In this document: positions 1 to 8,017 of the stretch, one piece after another
How positions within the stretch are numbered: the first letter of the stretch is position 1
Layout of the letters: each line of letters opens with the position of its first letter
From: Tannerella sp.
Lineage (GTDB): Bacteria; Bacteroidota; Bacteroidia; Bacteroidales; Tannerellaceae
Length of the DNA: 16,193 nucleotides
Assembly: GCA_031283785.1 (NCBI GenBank)
Contig: JAITBC010000308.1
Span: forward strand, 1 to 16,193
Direction of reading: 5' to 3'
The notes under the pieces: generated by a model
Told to the model about the DNA's origin: nothing
What the model saw: only the letters and a program-made list of their open reading frames with translations
Databases searched by the model: none
Program-made: the position numbers and the translations under genes

Positions 1-219
1 CTGACGACCGTAGTTATCCATGCAGCGGACGTCTACTATAGAATTCTTCTTTGCAGGATTATCGGGCACCTGCTCCGTCTGAAGGTACTCCAGACTTTCT
101 ATCTGCTGATCTGCCTTAAGAGGCATCACTGCATTGAGGAAACTTCGCAGCAGATTGGGATGTTCGCCGAATATCCGCTTGAATATCAAATCGTTTTTTG
201 GATCTAAATATCTTGCCAT
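1..219 (-). CDS. Rpn-family PD-(D/E)XK nuclease/putative transposase, N-terminal part (runs off left edge)
   Basis: Reading the minus strand from the ATG at 219 gives 73 open codons up to the window edge, so the C-terminal part is missing. The protein begins MARYLDPKNDLIFKRIFGEH and continues through a FLNAVMPL segment and an IVDVRC segment. This is the recognisable N-terminus of the large Bacteroidota family annotated as 'Rpn family recombination-promoting nuclease/putative transposase' (PD-(D/E)XK superfamily). The ExK-type active-site residues come later in the family, so catalytic competence cannot be judged here. Family members promote RecA-independent recombination and often occur in many copies, possibly as selfish or defence-like genes. 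A good consensus promoter lies 26 bp upstream. The gene points the same way as the downstream end of the glycoside hydrolase but has its own promoter, so it is probably a separate unit. Confidence 0.85.
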   Translation of the reverse strand, partial: MARYLDPKNDLIFKRIFGEHPNLLRSFLNAVMPLKADQQIESLEYLQTEQVPDNPAKKNSIVDVRCMDNYGRQ

Positions 220-244
220 GATTATCACTTTTACATTGATGCTA

Positions 245-275
245 CAAAAATACACGAATTGTGTGAGTTTTCAAA
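245..275 (-). promoter_or_regulatory. Bacteroidota sigma-ABfr-type promoter for the Rpn-family gene
   Basis: On the minus strand a TTTG (275-272) is followed by exactly 19 bp and then TATTTTTG (252-245), which fits the TTTG-N19-21-TAnnTTTG consensus of the Bacteroidota primary sigma factor. It sits 26 bp upstream of the ATG at 219, leaving a very short leader. Confidence 0.65.
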
Positions 276-352
276 GCATGAATGAATGGAAAATGTTTTT
301 TTGCAGAGGAAAATTACACTTTCGCAGATTTTTAATCACTAACTGAAAAAAC

Positions 353-3300
353 TCAATACGAATAAGATTGAATCTCAACCGGACCGAGAAGACCGGAGGG
401 CTGTAATGGAGATTCCGCCTTCCATGGATTTACATTGACCCATGTCGGACGGTCTTTTTCCGGCAACTGCCGGTCGCCTATCAGGCGGTTCATCCAGTTG
501 TTGGCCACTTCCACTTCAAGGACGTTTTCTCCTTCTTTCAATAATTTTGTGATGTTGAGCCTGTATGGGTCGGTCCATACTCCTCCGGCGTATGTTCCGT
601 TTATATGAACTTTGGCCGTTACCATTACTTTCCCCAAATCGACGTATATCTGTTTGCCGGACGGCAGAGATCCGATACGGAATGTAGTTTTGTAAAGAGC
701 TTTTCCCGAGAAATAGCGGATACGTTCGTCCGGCGATTTGCTCCAGTCTTCCGGTTTATTTAATGTGACGATCCCTTCCGGCCCGCGTTTGCCGGATTCG
801 AAAGATACTTCCCAAGGCGCTGAAATTTCGGCCGACACTTCTCTGTCCGGGAAATTCCTTTGCGACGCGGAAGGTTTGCCTTTTTGACGGAATACGACAA
901 AGGCGCTTTCAAAACGCTGCAATTGCAAGGGCACTGTCGTCGTGTTCCCGGAGACACTAAACTCTTTCAGCACACGTATTTCTTCGGTAAGCGGATTCCA
1001 CAATTCCGGAATTTTGCCGGCGATGCGAAACTGCGGGCTGATCGTTACCGTTTTGTCGCTCTGGTTGGAGATAAAGTAAATATCGCCGTCTGTCAGTGTG
1101 CGGTGTATAAATAATACATTCGGATTGTCGTTTACCAGCAAATCCGGCTGTATGCCGATCGCCGCAAAAACTTCTTCAATGGAATGTCCGTCGGCGAATA
1201 TTTTCCCTTTTCCTGCGGTACGTACTTTTTCGTTGCCATCGCCCCATAATTCGGCGGCAAGCGCTGCCACCTCATCATCTGCAGCCGGATAATTCCGGAG
1301 GCTCGGAGAGCGTTTCGGCGCAGGCCCTAAAACCACAAGACCCTCGTTTACCAGCTCCTTTATTTTATGGAGGACTTCGGGGCGCATTGTCTCCAACTGC
1401 GGCAAGACGAGCAGGCTGTATTGCATGCCGTCGAGCAGCGTCAGTTTTCCGTCTTTTACGGAAGCCCGCGTAAGCAGCACTTCGGCGTTTATGTAATCAA
1501 AAGAATAACCTTTCGGCAGCGTCGGCGAGCAGATTCCCGTCATTTTAGGTGCATCTTCGCCGATGAAATAAGCTGCATCGGCGACATACAGGCCTTGCTG
1601 CAACATCAGGTTACAACGTTTCAGGTAAGTCCCGAAAACATCCATGTGGTCGAACCACGTGTTTTTCCTGTTAAATTCATTTCCGAACCATGCTGCCATG
1701 CCCGGATTTTTATCCTCATAAGGCTGTTGAATATATACATGCAGCAGGGTGGCATTGATCCCTTCCGTAAAAAAGCGGTCGACACGCTGCTTCATCGTGT
1801 TCGGATAACGGCTGAACACCGGACCGCCGCTGGTACAGGATTCCGACCATATTTCACGTTTACCGTAGATATGTCCGCACGACGACGCCGCACGATTTTC
1901 GATGTCGCCCAGTGATCCTTCACTCCAAAATTCCCCTGCTATTTCATCCGACTGCCCTCCATACATCAGGAACTCTCCGGGGAAGCCCCAGTGACCGTAG
2001 TTTTCGAGCCACGTCGTAAGTCCGTGCCTATTACTGATCTCCCGCAAACCGCCTACATAGTCGTAGGCGACGCGGTCTGCTATCTGTCGCCGCAAATCCC
2101 ACAGGAAGCGGTCGGACAGCTCCCGGCTTCCTACAACCCTCCCGTTCAGTACCGGCAAGTATGGAACAGGGCTGTAACCGTATGCCGACCGGAATTTTTC
2201 GATCATATCATCCGTCCAGTTCTGTCCTCCCGTTTCATAGCTGTCTTCTACCACAATTTTAAACGATTTGCGGTCATTCTCCGGTATCCGTCGGAGGATT
2301 TCGCCGATGAAGGCATCAAAATGTGAAGCGATATGCGTTTTGCTCATCTTGTCCGTTTCCAGGCCTCTTCCTTCTGACGACGCCGGAGCGTTTGTGACGC
2401 CTGTAGAGCGCATGGCCGTGCGCATAATCACCCATTCTCCTTCGGGGATATCCCACGCAAGCCGGTCGTTTTCGACCTTATCGGTCAGGTCGATGACGTC
2501 CTTGGGATCAATAGATAAATCATCCGGCGCTTCAGGCTGTTTGTCCCACAGATAATCGTCCCACATCGGGAGAGGCGTCTGGAACATCTTTGCCAGTGTC
2601 TTTTCCGGATAACGCTCGACTAACGGTTGCGTGGACAATGTCACGACCCCTTTTCCGGCGCTTTCTTTCGTGGATATCACGAACCGGAAATCGGAAGCGT
2701 CCGTCTCGGGAATAGAAATGACAACCGGAGCATACGGATCGAATCCTACGTTCAGCGCCGGATTGCTCCTGTCGATATGTATTTTCTTGAGCAGGCGCCA
2801 TGACGTGCCCTCTTTCACGGACAGTTCCGCTTCGGCAATGATTCTTACGGGTTCTTCCGTCTTAAAGATAAACGTACGGATCGGCGCCTTCCGCACGAGC
2901 GACAGGTCCATCGTCAGTTCTTCGCCGCGTTTCTTTTCGACGTTCCAGCTTTCTTCCGTCGCATGGCGGTTGTTTCCCGACGATGCAGGATAAGCGATTA
3001 TTTTTACGTCCGCCATGGCATCATCGGCTACTTCAGGCAGTCGAATGTCGGCAGCTTTCTGCGGTCCTCTTACCGTGATCTCCGACGAAGCAAGGTAACG
3101 CATGGACTGTTCGGGTTTTACCCATGGGCCTCCCGACTGGCTCCAGCCCGGACAGTTGAATATTCCTACTTCAATATCCAGTTCCGTTGCTCTTTTCAGC
3201 GCCGCATGCGTTATTTCCCACCATTCGGGCGTAAACAGTTTGACTTTGCCGTAAGGCATGCCCGGTTCGTCAAGTCCGATATTGCCGATGTGCACCCGGT

Positions 3301-3538
3301 TAATGCCCACCCTTTTCATGGCTTCCAGATCGCGGATGACGCCTTCTTTTGAAATATTATCGGAAATCCAGTACCAGTAAACGGCTAATCTCGTGCTGTC
3401 AGGTCGCTTAAAACCCGACTCTATGGCCGTGAAAGAACACTTTCCGGAAGAATCGCAACGATCACCGTTGCCGGAACATGCGCAAATTGCGGATAGCAAA
3501 AATGCTGTAATTGAGGATAAAAAAATGCACTTTTTCAT
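353..3538 (-). CDS. Lipoprotein glycoside hydrolase, GH106-like (probable alpha-L-rhamnosidase)
   Basis: The 1061-residue protein starts with a lipoprotein signal peptide (lipobox ICAC, lipidated Cys21), so it is expected on the outer membrane or cell surface. After a short linker it has the AVYWYWISDNISKEGVIRDL segment and FNCPGWSQSGGPWV, both hallmarks of the large GH106-like enzymes of Bacteroidota. The central domain carries VVEDSYETG (Glu431, Glu435), LENYGHWGFPGE (Glu512) and WSESCTSGG (Glu566). These are acidic motifs of the type expected for the catalytic centre of GH106, an inverting family that removes alpha-L-rhamnose. Residues of about 950-1055 form a GH2-like beta-sandwich sugar-binding domain (LYKTTFRIG, VHINGTYAGG, LEVEVANNWMNRL). 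The length is normal for the family and nothing is broken. It is transcribed divergently from the peptidase-sigma-sus genes. Substrate is inferred: many proteins with this architecture are uncharacterised, so rhamnosidase activity is likely but not proven. Confidence 0.85.
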   Translation of the reverse strand: MKKCIFLSSITAFLLSAICACSGNGDRCDSSGKCSFTAIESGFKRPDSTRLAVYWYWISDNISKEGVIRDLEAMKRVGINRVHIGNIGLDEPGMPYGKVKLFTPEWWEITHAALKRATELDIEVGIFNCPGWSQSGGPWVKPEQSMRYLASSEITVRGPQKAADIRLPEVADDAMADVKIIAYPASSGNNRHATEESWNVEKKRGEELTMDLSLVRKAPIRTFIFKTEEPVRIIAEAELSVKEGTSWRLLKKIHIDRSNPALNVGFDPYAPVVISIPETDASDFRFVISTKESAGKGVVTLSTQPLVERYPEKTLAKMFQTPLPMWDDYLWDKQPEAPDDLSIDPKDVIDLTDKVENDRLAWDIPEGEWVIMRTAMRSTGVTNAPASSEGRGLETDKMSKTHIASHFDAFIGEILRRIPENDRKSFKIVVEDSYETGGQNWTDDMIEKFRSAYGYSPVPYLPVLNGRVVGSRELSDRFLWDLRRQIADRVAYDYVGGLREISNRHGLTTWLENYGHWGFPGEFLMYGGQSDEIAGEFWSEGSLGDIENRAASSCGHIYGKREIWSESCTSGGPVFSRYPNTMKQRVDRFFTEGINATLLHVYIQQPYEDKNPGMAAWFGNEFNRKNTWFDHMDVFGTYLKRCNLMLQQGLYVADAAYFIGEDAPKMTGICSPTLPKGYSFDYINAEVLLTRASVKDGKLTLLDGMQYSLLVLPQLETMRPEVLHKIKELVNEGLVVLGPAPKRSPSLRNYPAADDEVAALAAELWGDGNEKVRTAGKGKIFADGHSIEEVFAAIGIQPDLLVNDNPNVLFIHRTLTDGDIYFISNQSDKTVTISPQFRIAGKIPELWNPLTEEIRVLKEFSVSGNTTTVPLQLQRFESAFVVFRQKGKPSASQRNFPDREVSAEISAPWEVSFESGKRGPEGIVTLNKPEDWSKSPDERIRYFSGKALYKTTFRIGSLPSGKQIYVDLGKVMVTAKVHINGTYAGGVWTDPYRLNITKLLKEGENVLEVEVANNWMNRLIGDRQLPEKDRPTWVNVNPWKAESPLQPSGLLGPVEIQSYSY

Positions 3539-3567
3539 GATTTTACTATTTCAGTTCTATTGTTTTA

Positions 3568-3594
3568 CAAATATACGGGCACAGTGCCGCCAAA
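3568..3594 (-). promoter_or_regulatory. Candidate promoter of the GH106-like gene, with an internal palindrome
   Basis: On the minus strand TATATTTG (3575-3568) matches the TAnnTTTG element, about 30 bp upstream of the ATG at 3538. The only TTTG nearby (3594-3591) is 15 bp away, shorter than the usual 19-21, so the -33 element is poor and an activator may be needed. The 11-bp palindrome GGCACAGTGCC (3578-3588) fills the spacer between the two elements, a position suited to an operator. Confidence 0.4.
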
Positions 3595-3915
3595 AATGAA
3601 ATTAACGGCGTACAAAATTCGTGTATCGTTTTATTTTTTTAGTTATAAAAATGATTTTATTATTTCCAGATATGACATTTTTCGAAACTCACCCCCCCTC
3701 TCCTCCCCGATTGCGGCATTGCGTCTGCAAAATATTTCGTATCGGACGCCTTCAACATCGACAGACGGAAGCGCGCCTCAAAAATCCGTCCCTGCCGATG
3801 CCGGCGACATACATCATGAATCGACGCTATCGCGCCGACACGACAGATCGGCAATACTTCAAACCGGTTCGTACAACATGACGCCGGACAAAATAAACTT
3901 TTGTACTGTATTTTT
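3595..3915. other. Divergent spacer between glycoside hydrolase and peptidase genes
   Basis: This is the middle of a 454-bp non-coding gap. It holds an AT-rich stretch (3600-3660), a C/T-rich tract (3692-3708) and a CpG-rich segment (about 3710-3890). Open frames exist on both strands (3560-3922 plus, 3660-3932 minus), but their translations look like no protein family I know and they run through the promoter regions, so I do not call them. No RNA gene was recognised. Confidence 0.5.
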
Positions 3916-3946
3916 TTTGTAATGCGGCTCATTTACATTATATTTG
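3916..3946 (+). promoter_or_regulatory. Sigma-ABfr-type promoter for the peptidase-lipoprotein-sigma transcript
   Basis: TTTG (3916-3919) is followed by 19 bp and TATATTTG (3939-3946), a full match to the TTTG-N19-TAnnTTTG consensus. The ATG at 3993 lies 46 bp downstream. Because the next two genes follow at 21 and 23 bp, this promoter may also supply basal sigma factor. Confidence 0.7.
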
Positions 3947-3992
3947 CATTTTAAAATGAAATTACCCCGACGTAAAATAATAACGCACACAA

Positions 3993-6113
3993 ATGAAAAA
4001 GAACTGTTTAATAATTGCATTATCAACAGTCGTCCTGTTCGGGATGGCTGCAAAAGAGAATAAAACCGACTTGAACATGAATGAGAATCCTTTTTTTACC
4101 GAGTATGCAACCCCATTTGCCGTACCTCCTTTCGACAAGATCCGTATTGAACACTACATGCCTGCATTTTTGCAGGGAATGGAAGAACATCAAAAGGAAA
4201 TTGACGCGATTGTCAATAATACGGCTACCCCTGATTTTGAAAACACAATTGTCGCATCAGACCAATGCGGAAGACTGCTTCGTAACGTAAGTTCCGTATT
4301 TTCCGGCTTGAACAGCGCCAACACATCCAACGAGATGCAGGCGTTAAACAGAGAGCTGTCGCCCCTTACGTCCGAACATTATGACGACATCATGCTCAAC
4401 AGGAAGCTTTTCGATAAAGTTAAATATGTTTATGAACACCTCAATGATGCGAACCTCAACAAGGAACAAAAAAAACTCCTCGAAGAAACATATAAAGACT
4501 TTGTAAGGAGCGGCGCCAACCTTTCCGAAGAAAAACAAAACCGCCTTCGTGAACTTAACAGCCGGATATCACTGTTACAACTCACCTTTGGCCAGAATAT
4601 GCTAAAAGAAACGAATGATTTCCGACTTGTTACAGACAAAAAAGAAGATCTTTCCGGTTTACCTCAGAACCTTATTAGCGTTGCTGCCGACGAAGCGAAA
4701 GCTGCCGGCATGGACGGGAAATGGATTTTTACGCTTCATAACCCAAGTATCATGCCGTTTCTGCAGTTTTCAGACAAACGCGAACTCCGGGAAAAAATAT
4801 TCATGGGCTATTTAAACAGGGGAAATAACAATAATGATGCGGATAACAAAGACGTGGTAAAACAATTAGTAACTCTCAGGCTGGAAAAAGCCAAACTCAT
4901 GGGGTATGAAAATTATGCGGCTTTTGCATTGGAAAACCGTATGGCTAAAAATGAAAAAAACGTGTACGAACTGCTCGACAATGTATGGACTCCCGCATTG
5001 GAAAAAGCGAAAGAAGAAGCTGCCGATCTGCAGGCTATGATGAAAAAAGAAGGTATCGCAGGCGAATTGAAAGGTTGGGATTGGCGTTATTACAACGAAA
5101 AAGTGAAAAAAGAAAAATATGACATCGACGAAAACGAAGTCCGTCCGTATTTCAAACTCGAGAATGTATTGAAAGGTCTTTTTTATGTTGTTAACAAACT
5201 GTATAACATCTCCTTTACGGAAATTAAAGACATCCCGAAGCCGCACGATGAAGCAATGGCTTTTGAATGTAAGGATGCCGACGGGACGCATCGAGGCGTT
5301 TTATATATGGACTTTTTCCCGCGGGCGAGTAAACGCGGCGGAGCCTGGTGCGGTTCTTACCGGACACAGACTTATAAGGACGGGAAACGCGTGGGGCCGG
5401 TCGTCACCATTGTATGCAACTTTACAAAACCTTCGGCAGGCCTTCCTGCGCTTTTAAGTATTGATGAGGCGGAAACGATGTTTCATGAGTTCGGACACGC
5501 ACTTCATAATTTCTTCAAAGACGTACATTACTATGGAGTGTCGAGCGTACCGCGCGATTTTGTGGAACTGCCTTCGCAGGTTATGGAACACTGGGTATTG
5601 GAACCGGAAGTGTTAAAAGTATATGCCCGCCATTACCTGACCGGCGAAATAATCCCGGAAGCGCTGGTCGGGAAGATCGACAACAGCAGTAAATACGGGC
5701 AAGGTTTTGCTACGGCAGAGTACCTGCAAGCTTCCTTCCTTGATATGGATTACCATGTGCTTAAAGAAATACCGTCGTCATTCGATATCCTGAAATTCGA
5801 GGCGGAGTCAATGAACCGCCGCAACGTTTTAAGCCAGATTCCCCCGCGCTACCGCACCACCTATTTTAACCATACGATGGGAGGCGGTTACACTGCCGGC
5901 TATTACAGCTATATGTGGTCGGAAGTGCTCGATGCCGACGCTTTTGATGCTTTCAAAGAAACCGGCGATATATTCGATGCAAATACGGCAAAAAAATTCC
6001 GCGATTTCATCCTCACGCCCGGCAGTATAGACGACGCCATGGATATGTACATAAATTTCCGCGGCAAAGAACCCAGTATAGAACCCTTACTTAAAAACAG
6101 AGGCCTTAAATAA
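3993..6113 (+). CDS. M3 family metallopeptidase (dipeptidyl carboxypeptidase / oligopeptidase, exported)
   Basis: The 706-residue protein is a zinc peptidase of family M3, like E. coli Dcp and oligopeptidase A, which cleaves short peptides. The zinc site is HEFGH at residues 498-502 (His498, Glu499, His502), and the third ligand is probably Glu525 in RDFVELPSQ. The C-terminal GGGYTAGYYSYMW motif carries the tyrosines that contact substrate in this family. Length is typical for Dcp-like members. The first about 20 residues (MKKNCLIIALSTVVLFGMAA) form a signal peptide without a lipobox, so a periplasmic location is likely; Met29 could give a cytosolic form if used. It is first in a tight rightward run and has its own consensus promoter. 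The HEFGH-to-Glu gap is 23 residues, against 25 that I count in Dcp and thimet oligopeptidase, which suggests a distinct Bacteroidota subgroup. Confidence 0.93.
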   Translation: MKKNCLIIALSTVVLFGMAAKENKTDLNMNENPFFTEYATPFAVPPFDKIRIEHYMPAFLQGMEEHQKEIDAIVNNTATPDFENTIVASDQCGRLLRNVSSVFSGLNSANTSNEMQALNRELSPLTSEHYDDIMLNRKLFDKVKYVYEHLNDANLNKEQKKLLEETYKDFVRSGANLSEEKQNRLRELNSRISLLQLTFGQNMLKETNDFRLVTDKKEDLSGLPQNLISVAADEAKAAGMDGKWIFTLHNPSIMPFLQFSDKRELREKIFMGYLNRGNNNNDADNKDVVKQLVTLRLEKAKLMGYENYAAFALENRMAKNEKNVYELLDNVWTPALEKAKEEAADLQAMMKKEGIAGELKGWDWRYYNEKVKKEKYDIDENEVRPYFKLENVLKGLFYVVNKLYNISFTEIKDIPKPHDEAMAFECKDADGTHRGVLYMDFFPRASKRGGAWCGSYRTQTYKDGKRVGPVVTIVCNFTKPSAGLPALLSIDEAETMFHEFGHALHNFFKDVHYYGVSSVPRDFVELPSQVMEHWVLEPEVLKVYARHYLTGEIIPEALVGKIDNSSKYGQGFATAEYLQASFLDMDYHVLKEIPSSFDILKFEAESMNRRNVLSQIPPRYRTTYFNHTMGGGYTAGYYSYMWSEVLDADAFDAFKETGDIFDANTAKKFRDFILTPGSIDDAMDMYINFRGKEPSIEPLLKNRGLK

Positions 6114-6134
6114 CAAAGACTAACCTTCATTTCA

Positions 6135-7304
6135 ATGCGTATCAAAAGCTATTTCGTACTACCGGCGATATTATTTTCCGTTTTTACGGGGGGATGCAAT
6201 TCATCCGTCAAAACACCGTCATTACCACCCCGGATATATTGGGAAGAAGGCAACTTTCATGTACAGGGAGTAGCCGTTGACGTAAAACGCGGATACGTAT
6301 ATTTTTCTTTCACTACAAAACTTGTAAAAAACGACCTTAACGGCCGTCTTGTCTGCAGCGTAGAAGGTATGACCGGACATCTCGGCTGTATTGATATTAA
6401 CCCTGACGACGGCCGCGTGTACGGTTCGCTCGAATATAAAAACGATGACATAGGCAAAGGCATCCTGATACAGTCTGAAAATGACGGAGATGCCTCGATC
6501 ACCGGAAACCCCGTTAACGCTTTCTATATCGCCGTATTTGATGTCGACAGGATAACGCGTCCGGGGATGAATGTCGAAACGGACAGTGTCCTCACAACCG
6601 TATATATAAATGATGTTGCGGATGATTATAATGCCACAGTTATGAATGACGGACGTAATGTCGAGCATCGTTACGGATGTAGCGGCATCGACGGCATAGC
6701 GTTCGGCCCTGCGTTCGGTGAGCGCAAAGGACGTTATTACCTCCATACGGCCTATGGAATTTACGGCGACACAACGCGTACGGACAATGACTGTCAGGTG
6801 ATCCTGCAGTATGACGTGAGCGACTGGGAAAAATATGAACAACCCCTGTCACAAAACAATCCTCATAAAAACGGGCCGGAAATTCCGCGAAACAAATATT
6901 TCGTATTCACGGGAAATACTGCATACGGTATTCAAAACCTTGCGTACGACGCAAATACAGGATATTGGTTTGCCGCCGTCTATCGCGGTAAGAAACGCCA
7001 ATATCCGAATTATCCGCTGTTCACCATAGACGGTTCACAGAAACCTGACATGCAGCCTCTGAAAGGATTCTGCAATAACGAAAAAGGGAAAATCCTGCAA
7101 TTGGCAAAAGCCGGCATTTACGATCCGAAAAGCGGCATCTACGGTTGGGAACATAAATGGGGTTCTACCGGAATCCACTCCTTAAATAACGGATATTTCT
7201 ACATTTCCCAAAACGGAATATCACCGGATAAAAAACAGTATTGCAGACTGCAATTATACCGCTGGACAGGACAAACTCCGGACCCGTTTGAAGAAGTAAA
7301 ATAA
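6135..7304 (+). CDS. Uncharacterised lipoprotein, possibly beta-propeller-like
   Basis: The 389-residue protein opens with a lipoprotein signal peptide ending FTGGC (lipidated Cys21), so it is an envelope protein. I do not recognise the family. Short beta-strand-rich units recur, each with an aromatic strand and an Asp/Gly turn: GVAVDVKRGYVYFSF, LGCIDINPDDGRVYGSL, LAYDANTGYWFAAVY, IHSLNNGYFYIS. This periodicity resembles a beta-propeller with NHL/SMP-30-like blades, but that fold is my inference from the pattern. There are no evident catalytic motifs. It begins 21 bp after the peptidase and ends 23 bp before the sigma factor, so the three are probably co-transcribed. It could sense or bind a ligand, or act with the peptidase. 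Confidence 0.85.
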   Translation: MRIKSYFVLPAILFSVFTGGCNSSVKTPSLPPRIYWEEGNFHVQGVAVDVKRGYVYFSFTTKLVKNDLNGRLVCSVEGMTGHLGCIDINPDDGRVYGSLEYKNDDIGKGILIQSENDGDASITGNPVNAFYIAVFDVDRITRPGMNVETDSVLTTVYINDVADDYNATVMNDGRNVEHRYGCSGIDGIAFGPAFGERKGRYYLHTAYGIYGDTTRTDNDCQVILQYDVSDWEKYEQPLSQNNPHKNGPEIPRNKYFVFTGNTAYGIQNLAYDANTGYWFAAVYRGKKRQYPNYPLFTIDGSQKPDMQPLKGFCNNEKGKILQLAKAGIYDPKSGIYGWEHKWGSTGIHSLNNGYFYISQNGISPDKKQYCRLQLYRWTGQTPDPFEEVK

Positions 7305-7327
7305 AATCCACACGTTTTGAAACCGAC

Positions 7328-7894
7328 ATGAAAACATCACGACAGGCTATTGAAAAAGACGAGTATGCAAAAATATACACCACGTACTTCCCCAAATTGT
7401 TACGTTTCTCGCAAACGTACGTAATGTCCCGTAGCGACGCGGAAAACATTGTACAGGATATTTTCCTTTATCTCTGGGAAAACAGGACGACGTTTGCCGC
7501 GCTTGGAAACATCAACGCTTACCTTTTTACAATGGTAAAAAACCGTTGTATAGACTTCCTGCGCAATCAGCTTAAAACGTCGGGACGAAACATAACCCTG
7601 TCCGACATACGGGAAAAAGAACTGGAACTGAAACTCTATTCGTTACAGGAATTTGACGAACGCGCACTTTCCAATGTAGAAATAGAAACCATTATACGCG
7701 AGGCGATCGACTCTTTACCTGAACGATGCCGTGAGATTTTCATCCTGAGCCGCCTGCAGGGACTACGCCATAAGGAGATCGCCGAGCGCCTTGCAATTAC
7801 GCCTAATACGATCGAAAGACAGATACAAATTGCTCTGAAAAAACTTCGTACAGCCTTGAAAGATTATGTGCCGCTGCTTGTTTTTATCATTTAA
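7328..7894 (+). CDS. ECF-type RNA polymerase sigma-70 factor (Bacteroidetes family 1)
   Basis: The 188-residue protein has the two-domain layout of ECF sigma factors. Region 2 spans about residues 15-80 (YFPKLLRFSQTYV, DAENIVQDIFLYLWENR, NAYLFTMVKNRCIDFLR) and binds the -10 element and core polymerase. Region 4 covers about 125-180 (LPERCREIFILSRLQGLRHKEIAERL, then TPNTIERQIQIALKKLR), the helix-turn-helix that reads the -35 element. It ends in the hydrophobic LKDYVPLLVFII tail common to the SusCD-linked Bacteroidetes subfamily. The downstream fecR is its expected anti-sigma factor and the susC with STN domain its signalling partner. The likely target is susC-susD and following genes. It lies 23 bp after the lipoprotein gene, so it can be expressed from the peptidase promoter. 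Confidence 0.95.
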   Translation: MKTSRQAIEKDEYAKIYTTYFPKLLRFSQTYVMSRSDAENIVQDIFLYLWENRTTFAALGNINAYLFTMVKNRCIDFLRNQLKTSGRNITLSDIREKELELKLYSLQEFDERALSNVEIETIIREAIDSLPERCREIFILSRLQGLRHKEIAERLAITPNTIERQIQIALKKLRTALKDYVPLLVFII

Positions 7895-7961
7895 GGTTAT
7901 CTCATCCCCCTCCCCTCCATACGTTAACTAACATTAAAAAAGATCATTCTCCTTGACGGCA

Positions 7962-7998
7962 TTTGTGTATTTCACGTCATAAGGGTGAAATACACAAA
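7962..7998 (+). promoter_or_regulatory. Perfect 14-bp inverted repeat in the sigma-fecR spacer
   Basis: TTTGTGTATTTCAC (7962-7975) and its exact complement (7985-7998) enclose a 9-nt loop. The repeat sits in the 123-bp gap after the sigma gene and ends 19 bp before the fecR ATG. No U-tract follows, so it is not a standard intrinsic terminator. A 7-nt stretch at 8009-8015 (ACGTGAA), right next to the start codon, complements 7971-7977 and could compete with the main stem. Possible roles are mRNA processing, attenuation, translation control of fecR, or a dyad operator in DNA. Confidence 0.7.
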
Positions 7999-8017
7999 CA
8001 AGAGAAAAACGTGAACA

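Noticed and set aside
346..371. Possible intrinsic terminator after the GH106-like gene (minus strand, TCAAT/ATTGA stem then six T)
   Set aside because: The stem is only 5 bp and AT-rich and overlaps the stop codon; too weak to call.
1367..1915. Long open frame of 182 codons on the plus strand
   Set aside because: It lies wholly opposite the GH106-like gene, whose motifs are unambiguous, and its translation has no family features.
3560..3922. Plus-strand frame of 120 codons in the divergent spacer
   Set aside because: It overlaps the promoter regions of both neighbours and encodes no recognisable protein; the CpG-rich base composition explains the lack of stops.
6222..6842. Minus-strand open frame of 206 codons
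   Set aside because: Antisense to the lipoprotein gene at 6135-7304. The plus-strand frame has a signal peptide and fits the operon, and the minus frame has no recognisable features.
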